This document shows positions 52,601 to 63,206 of a stretch of 64,000 nucleotides of DNA, one piece after another. A program made the translations under genes and the position numbers. Numbering within the stretch: position 1 is the stretch's first letter; the number at the start of each line of letters is the position of its first letter. The DNA is from Ricordea florida (taxonomy: Eukaryota; Cnidaria; Anthozoa; Corallimorpharia; Ricordeidae), in NCBI GenBank assembly GCA_949710005.1, contig OX453272.1, positions 41,081,957 through 41,145,956 on the forward strand, in the 5' to 3' direction. Under the pieces are notes generated by a model, which was not told where the DNA came from, did no database searches, and saw nothing but the letters and a program-made list of their open reading frames with translations.

Positions 52601-53878
52601 TGTAGGAGTACGTTTTCGGCGAAACCGACGTAATAAATGGGCAAAGAACCTAAATTCGAGCCTCACGCAAGAATTTTTCCACATCGCCAAGGAAAAACCA
52701 CGGATGTTTCACCAATGATACTTCAATAACATTGATAGGAACTGTATGAAGTCTGTAACGGGACTCAATAAGCACCACACATGCAGGTCATAAAGTCCAT
52801 TACAGCAGTTACACCAAAACACTGGAAAAGTTCTTGTTAAAACTTATCTTCGCTCGCCGTCTCTGTCACATGGCGATCAAAGTTTTCCGCGATAGTTTTA
52901 ACGGCAAAGCACAGGTGCACAATTATTACACTCTCGATGTCTTAAACTTCACACACATTTTAAAAATTTCCCAATGCGGATTTAGATCCTTTATTTCGTC
53001 GGTGTGGTTGGCTACCATTTCATATCCAACACGCGCTCTTGGAATAATTGCTAACTATTGAAGTTTATGCTACTCATCGATCGTGATTTAAATACTCGGA
53101 TCCTGACCAGTTAGTATGTAATTTGTAAGGAATAATTTTAAAATTCTGTTGCGCTTTGCAGATTAGAAAATGTTCTCTTTAAAGAGCCCACTTACTTTTC
53201 CAATTGGTCAAATCATTGATGTCTTAAAGCGAGACGAATTACGTTGTTATTGCAGATTGTTCGTCTCTGTTTAAAGCTGGCCATACTCAGAGTGGAGTGT
53301 ACTCTGTAGACCCAGATGGTCAAGGAGCCTTCAGTGTCTACTGTGACATGCGCACTGACGGTGGAGGTTGGACTGTGTTTCAGAGAAGACAGGATGGATC
53401 TGTTGACTTCTATCGGGGATGGAACGACTACAAATCAGGCTTTGGTCAGCTGACTGCTGAGTTCTGGTTAGGAAACGACAAGATCTACAGACTGACGGCC
53501 AGTAGAGCCAGCTCTCTACGAGTGGAGCTGGAGGACTGGAGCGGAGTAAGGAGGTATGCTAAATATGGCAAGTTTAGCATTGGCAATGAACAGGCGCATT
53601 ATCGACTGACAGTGGGCTCATATTCAGGATCAGCAGGAGATGCGTTAGCATACCATAATAATATGGCGTTTAGTACAAGAGACAGAGATCATGACCAGTA
53701 CAGAAGCAACTGTGCTGTACTATGGACTGGTGCATGGTGGTACAATATCTGTCGTTTCTCTAATCTAAACGGTCAATACTTAGGAAACAAACATGACGCC
53801 AAAGGAGTCAACTGGCAACAATTTAGAAGCCATTTGTCTCTAAAGTTTAGTGAAATGAAACTGAGGCCGTCACTCTAA
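43496..53878 (+). CDS. Lectin copy 5, intact but with very large introns
   Basis: Join of exons 43496-43697, 46205-46846, 47898-48440 and 53256-53878: 2010 nt, about 669 aa (two residues fewer if the alternative exon-2 acceptor at 46210 is used). Domain order equals copy 3, but the collagen has 23 triplets instead of 28. No stop or frameshift in any exon and all splice sites are canonical. Intron 1 holds a 0.95-kb LINE and intron 3 a 3.9-kb foldback element, so the primary transcript would contain a long double-stranded hairpin. Coding integrity after these insertions suggests either recent insertion or continued selection. Confidence 0.78.
44032..44980 (-). mobile_element. 5'-truncated LINE in intron 1 of copy 5
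   Basis: Minus-strand element ending in an (ATT)n tail at 44037-44054. Flanking TTAGGATA on both sides (about 44031 and 44975) is a target duplication, since copies 4 and 6 have a single GTTAGGATATTTAAGGAC here. It contains the polymerase fragment at 44208-44918. Confidence 0.75.
44208..44918 (-). CDS. LINE reverse transcriptase C-terminal part
   Basis: 236 codons downstream of the catalytic box: [38 protein letters not shown] and [20 protein letters not shown] are the thumb and connection motifs of non-LTR retrotransposon polymerases. The N-terminus including the F/YADD box is absent because of 5' truncation. The end [15 protein letters not shown] is also typical. Not functional alone. Confidence 0.75.
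   Translation of the reverse strand: MVLATKKPTSRVEIYLNNDKLNVTDTFRYLGVTVDSHLTWEPHITELIKRVSPKLALLGRLAGFLERKILLRIYKQTILPVIDYGCIIWHESNKSLSDKLEKLQNQAMRVILKTNRTTCTQHMRNNLGLLTLYNRRRFLRFIYIFKIVNKQNCPKQLEGYFISRSELHGKALRNSGIIDLPRAKTLSGRRTFKHAGASDWNSLPTELRKSTKLSSFKLQLFKHLKETDIKNHKCSV
46205..46846 (+). CDS. Copy 5 exon 2: short collagen (23 triplets) and Ig1
   Basis: Acceptor TTTCTTTTGTAG; a second in-frame acceptor AAAAAG lies 6 bases later. Encodes the spacer, [11 protein letters not shown], Gly-X-Y from [20 protein letters not shown] to EPGKS, then Ig1. Relative to copy 3 five triplets (the [17 protein letters not shown] region) are missing and [14 protein letters not shown] is present. Pseudogene copy 2 shares this short form. 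Donor GGTAAG at 46847. Confidence 0.85.
47650..47836. mobile_element. MITE in intron 2 of copy 5 (orthologue of 23023)
   Basis: CATATGCCTTATTTCAAAAT at the left and ATTTTGAAATAAGGTATATA at the right, around GGCCGCC/GGCGGCC. Same site as in copies 3 and 4. Confidence 0.7.
47898..48440 (+). CDS. Copy 5 exon 3: Ig2-Ig3
   Basis: Acceptor TTTTTCTCCAG, donor GTGAGT at 48441, phase 1 on both sides, 181 codons. Ig2 reads [16 protein letters not shown] and TFFCKASN; Ig3 reads [19 protein letters not shown] and GTYICVAVS. Open throughout. Confidence 0.85.
48495..52427. mobile_element. 3.9-kb foldback element with 1.5-kb inverted arms, TTAA target
   Basis: Left arm about 48495-50047, right arm about 50880-52427, near-perfect inverse of each other from end to end (for example GAGTGAATGCACACAAAAAT against ATTTTTGTGTGCATTCGCTC). 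TTAA flanks both sides (48491-48494 and 52428-52431), and copy 1 has a single TTAA at the equivalent place (1783-1786). TTAA targeting points to piggyBac or Kolobok relatives. The 0.8-kb centre has no recognisable transposase; it is T-rich with (GATTTT)n-like runs at about 50640-50880. Confidence 0.88.
53256..53878 (+). CDS. Copy 5 exon 4: fibrinogen-related domain
   Basis: Acceptor TTGTTATTGCAG and stop TAA at 53876. First 133 FReD residues differ from copy 1 at 8 positions; the last 60 differ at 13. Copy-specific residues: [16 protein letters not shown] after [14 protein letters not shown]. The region FSTRDRDHD and the Cys of NCAV and WWYNIC are kept. Confidence 0.9.
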
Positions 53879-55160
53879 AAAGTGTTTAACTTTAATCACA
53901 GGACACAACTTAAGAATTTTTTTATAAGAAGCAGTCCCATGTGAACTTATCATTTTAAGTAACTGTGTATGTAATTATCCACTTTAATTGCTGTGAGTCT
54001 TAGCGGGAAACAGCACTCTTTGTGACTGATCTTGTAGAGGTTGTACACTTTATAAATGCGGTAATTTTGAGAAGATACAGTAGATCACCTGCGGTAGTTG
54101 AAACAAATTTTTGATATCGTCATTGACATTATCATAAATGGTCCTAAATAGAAAAAGACAACACGGACCCAAGTCGCAAAATAATTTTGTGCTCTTATGT
54201 TGAACATCTTGGCTTTTACCATGAGGAGCATATTCACGTAACTTAGTTGTTCTTAACCCAGACAAGAAACACTGGTTCAAGTTGTGTCTTGACAGTGTTT
54301 CGTCTTTGTTTTTAGTGCATATGACATTTGCCTTTAGAAAAGAACGTTGAACACAGTATGAATACGATTTTAAAGAGTGTTTAACTCTCTCATTTCTAAC
54401 TGTAGTATACGAGATTTTAATCTTTATAAGGAAATATAGACCGTTGTCGATATTTTAAATCACAGCTCGGACCGTACTTTATACTAAATTTTGCCGCAAA
54501 GTGACTTGAATTAAATCAAAAGTGCTTCTTAATTTACCGTGGACGGATTCTTTGAAGTGGAGCAAAACTGAACCGTAAGATTGATCAAGAGTATTTGCAA
54601 CTGTTCAATTTAACAAAAATCGAATGTGGTTTAGCGTTGCCTGTACTCTTATCGACAACGAGTACGCGTCATTACAGAGGTCAAAATTTTGTGGACTCAC
54701 GAGGCACAGCCGAGTGAGACCACGACGATTTTTTTTTACCACAATACCAACGTTAAAAAAAAAAAAAACGTCAAAGAAAATGTTTTTTTTTTGTTAGAGC
54801 GTGACCAAGATCGTGACACAAAGAAAGAGCAAGCGTTGTCTATTAAACTTTCTCGCAATCTGATTGGTTTATTCCCCAAAATGAGCGTTTCTGATTGGCT
54901 ATTGCTTTGCGTGACTCGAGCAGCGTTGTCTAGACTCTTATCGACAACGGCAAATTAGCCAATCAGATTGCAAGATTGGTTGCAATTGTGGTTAAAAGAC
55001 TAGTTGTTTTTCTGGGAACCTGATATTAAGTGGATAACAGCGTAAGACATGTATCTTCGCAAATTAACCAAATACTGATGCGTATACTACCGGTTGAGCT
55101 AAAACACCGTCAATTACTGTGGCCCGCTCCAATAATTTTCCTGAAAAAGGGTTCAAAAAC
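53879..55160 (+). other. 3' flank of copy 5
   Basis: Very close to 24992-26590 without the palindromic MITEs. Includes ACCAATCAGATTGC-type inverted motifs near 54855-54970 and a box A-like relic near 55088-55104. No gene seen. Confidence 0.45.
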
Positions 55161-55164
55161 AACA

Positions 55165-55760
55165 ATAGCAAAAAGAAAAACAAGAGCCAACGACGTAACC
55201 GTAACTTCGAGTGATATTTTGTATGGTTACAAACCTGAATCTACTTCTACTTACACCTTTAACCACTTTCTTTTGATAGCGAAATTTTTCATCTTTCAAG
55301 CTAAACAAGCGAATCACCCCCCATCTTTCGAGGCCTTCTATATCTCCCTCAATGATAAAACTCGCAGCGAAAAAGAAATCGCTATGAGAAACAACAAGCT
55401 TAGGAAATATACATCAAAATGGACAGCACTTGATGTATAATTATCTATAATTCTGAGCATGTCAACTTGTGTACGTCTGCTTCATCCCTTCTCGTCCATA
55501 ATTTATAACCTATTTTTTTATATATATATATGCTTCCCTGTTTTTTTTTTTTTTTGTTTTTTTTTTTTACCTACAATATAGGAGAGTAATATCAATAATT
55601 AATTTAATTTTAAATTTAGTGTAAGGTTGAGTAATGTTGTTAATTAGCTCCGAAAAATATATATACCATTGTAATGTACGTATTGTATTGTAGCGTAAAT
55701 TTCCTTCTGTATGTTGTTCTGTCATGTTTAAATGCCAAATAAAGTGAACTTAAAAAAAAA
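55165..55760 (+). mobile_element. L1/Tx1-type LINE fragment, duplicate of 26590
   Basis: Same C-terminal coding piece (LLIAKFFIFQAKQANHPPSF; stop at 55440), 3' region and A-tract tail. The AT microsatellite is much shorter than in the first copy. Shared with copy 4's flank, so duplicated by segmental duplication rather than inserted twice. Confidence 0.55.
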
Positions 55761-55764
55761 AAGA

Positions 55765-56105
55765 AAAAATAATAATGATAATGAATTTATATAGCGCACT
55801 TTTTCATATGAATATGTTCAAAGGCGCTTTACACTTTTATTGGGTGAGATCGGACGTCAGCATGTAAAGGCGCCTCTGGCTGCCGCTATCAGTCTACATA
55901 TGATCTCACCCACCCACCCAACCCATCAATGAATATTGTCTGATGAAACCAGCCGTAGAGATAGACCACCACACCGGGAACTACGTCCCCTACTCCGTTG
56001 GAACAGTGTGTAGATTATTAGGAACAAGTGTTGTGAGACGGCCGAGTCCCACGGTTTATTGTCCTTATCCGAGAAGACTAGAAAGTCTACCCATTTACAG
56101 ATGTC

Positions 56106-56139
<34 letters not shown>

Positions 56140-56233
56140 TAAGACCCTGAGTGTTTGTCTGGCTAGGGTTTGAACCCGCAACCTCACGCACGGTAGTCCG
56201 GTGCTCTACCAACTGAGCTAACCGGTCGGCGTG
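55765..56233 (-). mobile_element. tRNA-derived SINE, duplicate of 27200
   Basis: Box A TTAGCTCAGTTGGTAGAGC and box B GGGTTCAAACCC on the minus strand, body with TTTATATAGCGC and AAAGGCGCTTTACA. Nearly identical to the copy at 27200-27655. Confidence 0.7.
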
Positions 56234-56648
56234 GAATTAAACGAAAAATTAAAAAATAAAATTAAATGGTGGAACGTGACTTAAATGAAATCTAAGTGCC
56301 ATTGATTTGTCAAAGTAAACAAGGAAGCGCAAGAAAGTCAACACCTGTCAAAAGAAGAAAACAGAAAGGAAATAAGAGAACGAAACGGATTCTTGCTTTT
56401 GCGGAAACATTGCAGAAAGGGAATTCGAAAATAACAGAACAAAACCGCCATTAAGCCAAAGGGAGAAAGCAAGGATAATTAAATAGACAACGAAGAAGCA
56501 TTAATGTCCTTATTCTGACTAGAAATGGCACTTTTGAATGCGATAACGTGTAAAATGATTTTATCAGCATTTTATTCCTGTGCATTACGTGCAGACATGT
56601 AACATGCCGTTGAATAATGTCGGAGGGTCACTAGGTTTCACTGCTATG

Positions 56649-56662
56649 TATTAGATAGTTAC

Positions 56663-56698
<36 letters not shown>

Positions 56699-56766
56699 CT
56701 GAGGGCGTAGCCCGAAGCTGACAGCAATATATCACATATTGCTGCCGGCCGAAGTGACTATCTAAC
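56649..56766. mobile_element. Hairpin MITE upstream of copy 6
   Basis: GGCCGGCAGCAATATGTGAT pairs with ATCACATATTGCTGCCGGCC, with outer TTAGATAGT / ACTATCTAA. A nearly complete palindrome of about 118 bp. It lies directly beside the larger TIR element. Confidence 0.7.
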
Positions 56767-58426
56767 ATATTTACTATTCAATACCCAGTGCCATTGTTCT
56801 CTCTCTGCACTAGATCACTGATTGCAGGCGCCCCTTCTGCTTTGTTCCTGAACGCACAAAAGAATATAATTAGCACTTGTTGATTAGCTCATCTGGGAAT
56901 TGGTGACAAAAACGCCTTGCGGTAGCGTGCGAATATATTTCATTGTGTTTTGTAAGGTCTCTGATCTACTGCAAAACAATGTTCAGTGTTTGAAATGGGG
57001 TCCGTTCCTCACTAATGTTAATTTTTGATATAGAAGCTACAGCTGATTTGCGGTTTGTGTTGCTTGTTTTTCAGCATGTGATGTTGGTTCTGTCCTCCTT
57101 TACCGGTACACAAGAGCCGACACAAAAGATCAAACAATGCATTACAACTAAACGCTGACTCCTAAACAAAGAAAATACAATGCTTATTTCCTGGTGTACC
57201 GGTACAAGAGGACAGAGCCTGTGATGTTTGCCAGCGATTGGCTTGCTGAACAATTCTTAAACAACGTGCAGTGTGCGAAATATGCGGGTACGTTTTGCAC
57301 TAATGATAATTTGAATAGGTCTCTTTGTTTTTTTTTTCGGCGAACCACGCGGAAAAAATAGACAATGAGAAATACCAGAGTATTTGCATATGCATCGAAA
57401 CTTTTCCTTCAGTTATTACCAGACAGGGAAGAAGTGTATGACTATAGCTCTACATCAGACGAGGGTGAACGAGCAAACCACCAGCTTTAAGTGAATCTTC
57501 GCCAGTATTTAGACTTCCGTTTTGTTGTGTTGCTCATTTGAAAAGGAAAACTGTGAGGGCGCACGAAAATAATAATGAGCCTGAAAGATGTCAAGTTCAA
57601 CTTTACAAGGACTATATGGCCCACGTACCTGAAGATGCCCTCACCAATTCGTTTTCTTTGAGGCCTTGAAAAGAGCCAAAAGGACAAATTTGGTACTACA
57701 AGATAGCAGCAGGACGAGAGACGTTGGGCAACGTTGTTGCTCAAGTCATGAAAAGCGCTGGTTTTGAAACCGGGTATTACACCAAGTGAATCATTCATTG
57801 CGAATAACATGCGCTGCTCGATTATGTGACTAAGGTCTTCCTGAGCAGTAAATTCAGGAAACAACTGTTTATAGGTGTACAGATAGGGTTCGATGTTACA
57901 AACTTACTACTTCTTCTTTTAAAAGAAAGGAAAGTGAAATAGTCTAGGGGCGTTTAAAAGGAAGAAGATACGATAAGATTTCCGCACAGGTACCTACTTC
58001 ATTATGCATTTTGTAACTATACTATTTCGTTCTTCGAACACAAGAAATATTTGCACGTGCATTACACCAGACAAGACATCTTCAGCATGCATAATGAAGT
58101 AGGGACCTGTGCGAAAATCATTCCGAAGATACAACTTGTAAAGTTAGAAAGCAGGAGTACGTAGAAAATGAAGGGGAAGGAGAAACCTCTAAAACGAAAG
58201 AGGAAGAAAATAAAATTGTAATCTCTACCAAGAACACCAAAATAAGTGTCAGAAAATAAGAGCATAAGTTGTAGTTTATTTGAATATTGTAACCGTAATG
58301 AAGATGTAGCCACGGAAAATTCCAGAAATTTAATTTAAGAAATGCGTGATGTGGAAAAATAAAAGTATAGAAAAGGTTGTGTCCTCGTGTACAGGTACAC
58401 AAGAGATGATACAAGAGACCAAACAA

Positions 58427-60857
58427 TCTTGGCTTGGCTTCGCGAACGAAGATTTCAAGGGAGTCCACGGCGGGCGCAGGCTCGCTGATGGCTGATAAGT
58501 CCTATGCGTGATAGGCAAACCCGTCCACAGCGGCTGCAGGGGAATGTCGTATCCGGTGTGGGTGCTGTGGCGACCCTGTTCTTCCTTCTACTGCGTTTCT
58601 CCACAAGGGCGGCTCTGCGATTGTTTTCGAAGGAGGAGACTGACTGGTGGATGGTGCGACGCCAAGCCTCTCGGTTAGCGGCAAGGGCTGACCACTGTCG
58701 ATGATCGATGTGGCAGGCTGACAGGGACTTCTTGAGAGTATTTTTGTACCTCTTCTTTGGTGCTCCTCTGTCGCGGTGCCCGGAGGAGAGTTCCCCGTAG
58801 AGAGCGATCTTGGACAAACGATGATCCTCCATCCTGGAGACGTGCCCTGCCCAGCGTAACTGCGCTTTCATCAGCAAGGCCTCTATGCTGGGGACACCCG
58901 CCTGTTCAAGGACTTCCACGTTTGTGACGTAGTCGCTCCAATGGATGTTAAGTATGGAGCGAAGGCAGCGCTGGTGGAATCGCTCGAGAAGTCGAAGGTG
59001 ATGACGGTAGGTGACCCACGACTCCGAGCCGTACAGGAGTGTGGTTAGTACGACTGCGCTGTACACGCTGATCTTGGTAGCTTTCTTCAGATGCTTATTG
59101 TGCCACATTCGCTTGTAGAGTCTGCCAAACGCACTGTTTCCTTTTGCCAGTCGGTTGTCGATTTCCTTGTCGATCTTGGCATCTGAAGAGATGGTGCACC
59201 CCAGGTAGCTGAATTTATGGACTGACTTTAGTTCTGACTGGCCGATGGTGATGTGAGGAGAGCCGTACTCTTCCCGAGGTGCTGGCTGGTACAGGACTTC
59301 TGTCTTCTTCAAACTGATATCCAGTCCAAAGAGCTGCGCAGCTTCTGCAAAGCAGGAGGTTATGCGCTGCAGGGCAGCCTCAGGATGGGCAAGGAGGGCA
59401 GCGTCGTCTGCAAACAGCAGCTCTCGGACCAGCTGCTCCAGCGTCTTGGTGTGTGCCTGTAACCGTCTCAAGTTGAACAAACTGCCGTCAGTGCGATATC
59501 GTATGTAGACGCAGTCTTCGTCATCAAGGTCATCTAGTGCTCGCAGGAGCATCATGCTGAAGAAGATGGAGAAAAGTGTCGGCGCGAGGACGCAACCTTG
59601 CTTCACACCGTTGCTGATGGGGAATGGATCGGAGAGGTCGCTGCTGTGTCTAACTTGACCACGCTTGTTCTCGTGGAGCTGGATGACCATGTTGAGGAAC
59701 TTTGACGGACAGCCGAGACGTTCCAGGATTTGCCACAGACCTTTTCTGCTCACAGTGTCAAACGCTTTGGTCAGATCCACAAACGTTGCGTAGAGACCCT
59801 TGTTTTGCTCGCGGCATTTCTCCTGGAACTGTCGAAGGACGAATACCATGTCGGTCGTGCTCCTATTGGCTCTAAAGCCACACTGACTCTCTGGGAGGTG
59901 TTCGTCTGCGATGTTTGGCATCAGTCTGTTCAACAGTACCCTGGCTAGAATCTTGCCTGCGATGGAGAGCAGGGTAATCCCGCGGTAGTTGGAGCAGTCG
60001 GACTTCTCTCCCTTGTTCTTATACAGGGTAATGATGACTGCATCGCGGAGATCCTGTGGCAGCTTGCCCTGCTCCCAGCAACAAGTGAACAGCTCATGAA
60101 GTTTGGCGTGTAGCGCTGGACCCCCGTGCTTCCAAATCTCTGGTGGAATTCCGTCAACGCCTGCCGCCTTACAACTCTTCAGCTGGTCTATGGCCTTTGT
60201 GATCTCTACAACGGTTGGTACTTCATCCATTTCCGTCTTCACAGGTTGTTGGGGGATGCGAAGAATTGCTAAGTCTTGGACCTTGCGGTCAGCGCCGAAG
60301 GGCGTCTGGAAATGCTCCGACCAGCGGCTCAGGATCGACGCCTTGGCTGTGAGAAGCGACTGACCGTCTGTGCTGCGCAATGGACTCTGGACTTGGTGCG
60401 AGGTGCCATACACTGCCTTTAAGGCTTCGTAGAACCCTCTGTAGTCACCTGTGTCGGCGCAAAGCTGAGTTTCCTCTGCGAGGTCTTTCCACCACTCGCT
60501 TTGCATTTCTCGGAGCTTGCGCTGGAGAATGCTGCATGACTGGCGGAAGGCAGCTTTCTTCGCAGGACAGGACGGTTGAGCTAGGTGGGCCTGGTGTGTA
60601 GATCTCTTCTTCGCTAGCAATACCTGTATCTCCTTGTTGTTCTCGTCAAACCAGTCCCTGTTTTTCTTTGTAGAAAACCCCAAGACTTCTTCTGAAGATT
60701 GCTGTATGGAGGATTTCAGGTGCTCCCAGAACTCTTCAGGGGAAAGATCAGTAGGGCTGTTGGAGTCCTCAAGCCTAGACTGTAGGTTTGCCTGGAAGTC
60801 TGCTTTCACTTCAGCTGACTGTAAGCTGCTGATCTTGAGTTTTCTTTGGGGAGCGCC
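58427..60857 (-). mobile_element. LINE nested in the 57-bp-TIR element, 5' truncated
   Basis: The insert splits a small MITE: ACCAAACAAT precedes it and CAACAATACACTAC follows, giving an AACAAT duplication. The upstream end is cut in frame inside the polymerase ORF, so the endonuclease domain is missing. Confidence 0.7.
58455..60857 (-). CDS. Non-LTR retrotransposon reverse transcriptase with C-terminal zinc finger
   Basis: About 800 codons, open to the truncation point at 60857; the first usable start is a GTG at 60809, so the true N-terminus is lost. RT motifs: YRGITLLSIAGKILARVL, GLYATFVDLTKAFDTVSR (first Asp), GVKQGCVLAPTLFSIFF and LLFADDAALLAH (catalytic FADD). Thumb motifs: KFSYLGCTIS, LLYGSESWVTY and RFHQRCLRSILNIHW. 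It ends with FPCSRCGRVCLSRIGLISHQ, a C2H2 finger common in such elements. No internal damage. Clade not assigned (I- or RTE-like candidates). Confidence 0.85.
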   Translation of the reverse strand, partial: GAPQRKLKISSLQSAEVKADFQANLQSRLEDSNSPTDLSPEEFWEHLKSSIQQSSEEVLGFSTKKNRDWFDENNKEIQVLLAKKRSTHQAHLAQPSCPAKKAAFRQSCSILQRKLREMQSEWWKDLAEETQLCADTGDYRGFYEALKAVYGTSHQVQSPLRSTDGQSLLTAKASILSRWSEHFQTPFGADRKVQDLAILRIPQQPVKTEMDEVPTVVEITKAIDQLKSCKAAGVDGIPPEIWKHGGPALHAKLHELFTCCWEQGKLPQDLRDAVIITLYKNKGEKSDCSNYRGITLLSIAGKILARVLLNRLMPNIADEHLPESQCGFRANRSTTDMVFVLRQFQEKCREQNKGLYATFVDLTKAFDTVSRKGLWQILERLGCPSKFLNMVIQLHENKRGQVRHSSDLSDPFPISNGVKQGCVLAPTLFSIFFSMMLLRALDDLDDEDCVYIRYRTDGSLFNLRRLQAHTKTLEQLVRELLFADDAALLAHPEAALQRITSCFAEAAQLFGLDISLKKTEVLYQPAPREEYGSPHITIGQSELKSVHKFSYLGCTISSDAKIDKEIDNRLAKGNSAFGRLYKRMWHNKHLKKATKISVYSAVVLTTLLYGSESWVTYRHHLRLLERFHQRCLRSILNIHWSDYVTNVEVLEQAGVPSIEALLMKAQLRWAGHVSRMEDHRLSKIALYGELSSGHRDRGAPKKRYKNTLKKSLSACHIDHRQWSALAANREAWRRTIHQSVSSFENNRRAALVEKRSRRKNRVATAPTPDTTFPCSRCGRVCLSRIGLISHQRACARRGLP

Positions 60858-61182
60858 TCAACAATACACTACAGGTAAACAATGACTCTTAAACAAAGAA
60901 AATACAATGGTTATTCCCTGGTGTACTGGTACCCGAGGACAGAACCGAAAATTTCTGTGTGGTGTCCTTGATAATTTCAGACTGCTTGTTAATATTGCAG
61001 CCTAGCTACACACTGCAATATTAAAAATATTGCAGTCTGTAGGCTGCAATATTAAAAATATTGCAGCCTGTTTGTTTTAGCACGTTTAGTATATATTACC
61101 CCTGATAATTTCCCTGCCAACAAAAAGGACCGCCCCCGTTTTCCTCAGACAGTTTTAGCATCTTTCAAGACTGCAATCAGTG

Positions 61183-61214
<32 letters not shown>

Positions 61215-61448
61215 TATTGAATAGTAAATATCAACTCAGATCACCTTCTGAAATTCGCCTATGAGATACTAAAAAACAAGTCTTTCAATAAGACCATTGT
61301 TGTCTATACTTTGATATCCAGTGACGGGTGATTTCGGATATCAAATGACTCGTAGAAGCAGCATTTTTACCTTTACCTCAGTGTTATCAGTTCAACAGTA
61401 GTTTGAGTCAACGGAACATCACTGACTGCAATTACCAACTGTACCAAC

Positions 61449-61647
61449 ATGACTGTTCAGAAAAACAGTTCGTCTTGTTCACTCGGTACTTTCATTTCTG
61501 TTATGTCGGTTCTGTTTTACTGTGCTGGGTTTATCAGAGTTGAAATGAAGTTGAACCAGCATGAAGAGAGAATGAACGATTTGGAAGAAGCCGTGAAGAG
61601 CAGAATGGCAACAAACAGAGCGAGTGATTTGACCTCCAGTACAAACG
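61449..61647 (+). CDS. Lectin copy 6 exon 1: membrane anchor and coil
   Basis: MTVQKNSSSCSLGTFISVMS with the helix to CAGFI and the coil [20 protein letters not shown]. Donor ACG/GTGAGT at 61648. Flanked 5' by the 57-bp-TIR element ending 221 bases before the ATG, which may have displaced the promoter. Confidence 0.8.
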
Positions 61648-63206
61648 GTGAGTTGTTGAATCTTATTCTTTTTACCAAAAAAGATCTGGACAACAAACAG
61701 ATCAACTCAATAACAGTAAACAGCTACACAGTTGAAAACTAACTTTCTTTGTTAGGCGGCATGTTAGATATGCAGTAAATGATATTAAGAGGCTTCAGCA
61801 CCAACTTTGAGTCAAATGTGAGCATTTTTACGGCGCCCTCGTCCTCGCAGTGAAATAAAATTCGGTGAGCTAAAGATTCTTTATTTGCTTTGTGGCGGAC
61901 AGAGTGAATTACGATCAAACACAATGAACATGATACGCTATTTGACTTCTGTACAAACACGGAAGTGGGACGGTAGTTAGGATATTTAAGGACTTATAAT
62001 CACAAAAAATACCATTGGCAGGTTAAAATCAGCATCTGCTGTATTCTAGGGCGATACTCGTTTGGGGTTTTGTAGAGTCACCTTAATTTCCTTTTAACAT
62101 AGCAGTATACCAACACAGCATGTACAGTTCGATTGTTATAAGATTATAAACTGAATACGCATAGGGTTTGTTCCTTGGGCAGCACTGGGACATCGCCAGT
62201 ATTAAACTCGTGCCTTTAACAGCTTTGTTGGAGTAGGTTTTCTTTGTTTTCTGTTATGATGTGGGCATCTGTTCGATACCTTCTAAGTGTAACGTGATTC
62301 AATGATCGCATTGTCCGTAGTAACAAGGAACAACCACATTGATCCCGTCCAGTGATAAGCGATGACGGCAAAAATGCTGTAGATTGTTGCCCTTGCTCAA
62401 ACAATATTTTTGCACGACCTCACAAGCTGCATAGCTTTATAGTATTTACTCGAGTACCCTCGGCACCAATTAAACTTTTCGTGCGCCAAAGGGGGCGCCT
62501 ATCTAGGGGAAACGTTTGTTCAAAATTTGACGCAACAATGAAATCTTCTCTTGTAATTCAGCAGAATGTTTTCTTTGTTTGATACGAAAATATTCAAGTG
62601 AAAGAAACAACAATCAAAGCCTTCGTTTAATTATCGTCAAATTTTGCTTTTCTCTTCTTTCTCTGAATCTATCGGCTCGAGACTTGGAGATCGAGAACGA
62701 CTTCTCTACATTTGAATCTGTGCATTCAAAAGGATTTGCATATGGTTCACTTAAGATATCCAACTGAGCATCACTGAGGCCATCAGGGGCAGCGCCTTTT
62801 GATGTTTTGACGCCGAATGCGATGCTTCGTTGTGGGCCGCGCTTATTCGAGTAAATACGGTTATTTTTGTTGTACTCACCTCTTTCTGGCTGGCAAACCT
62901 GCTAACCGAGGTATGATTTAAATTTCTGAATTTTGGAACGGCTGGATGATTCATAGTGCTTTCCCAAGTTGCTTTATAACATGAAGGAGTGTCTGGAAAG
63001 AGCGGAGCTATGGGAAGAAAGTTTTGCACTTGCTGGGCCTGCTTGATCAAGCCATGACTGTTCATAAAAAACTCGTAAAATAATACTTTCTTTTCAAAGG
63101 GAAAACTTTGACAAGTCTAAGCGACATTTTTAGTTATTCACCTTGTTTGGATTTCTTCTTAATTAAAGACATAGTTCAGGTAAAACCAATTATATTTTTT
63201 ATTCAG
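61648..63206 (+). other. Intron 1 of copy 6
   Basis: A 1.56-kb intron without insertions, the most compact version of intron 1 in the window and a useful reference for dating insertions in copies 3, 4 and 5. Confidence 0.65.

Larger units (their letters stand above)
56771..61227. mobile_element. 4.5-kb element with 57-bp TIRs
   Basis: The first 57 bases (TTACTATTCAATACCCAGTG onward) are the inverse of 61171-61227 with one mismatch. It interrupts the copy 6 flank between CACTGCTAT and ATCAACTCAG. It contains two copies of a small MITE with CTGTCCTC...ACCGGTACAC ends (about 57085-57235, and 58370-60950 split by a LINE), and a stem-loop block of TGCAATATTAAAAATATTGCA motifs near 60995-61065. 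I recognise no transposase in the non-LINE parts. Confidence 0.7.

Noticed and set aside
57487-57864. 125-codon minus-strand frame in the 57-bp-TIR element as its transposase
   Set aside because: No catalytic or DNA-binding motif could be seen, and the composition looks random; left unannotated.
58455-60857. A host gene with a zinc finger
   Set aside because: The frame contains a complete set of reverse transcriptase motifs with FADD and is flanked by a target duplication, so it is a retrotransposon ORF.
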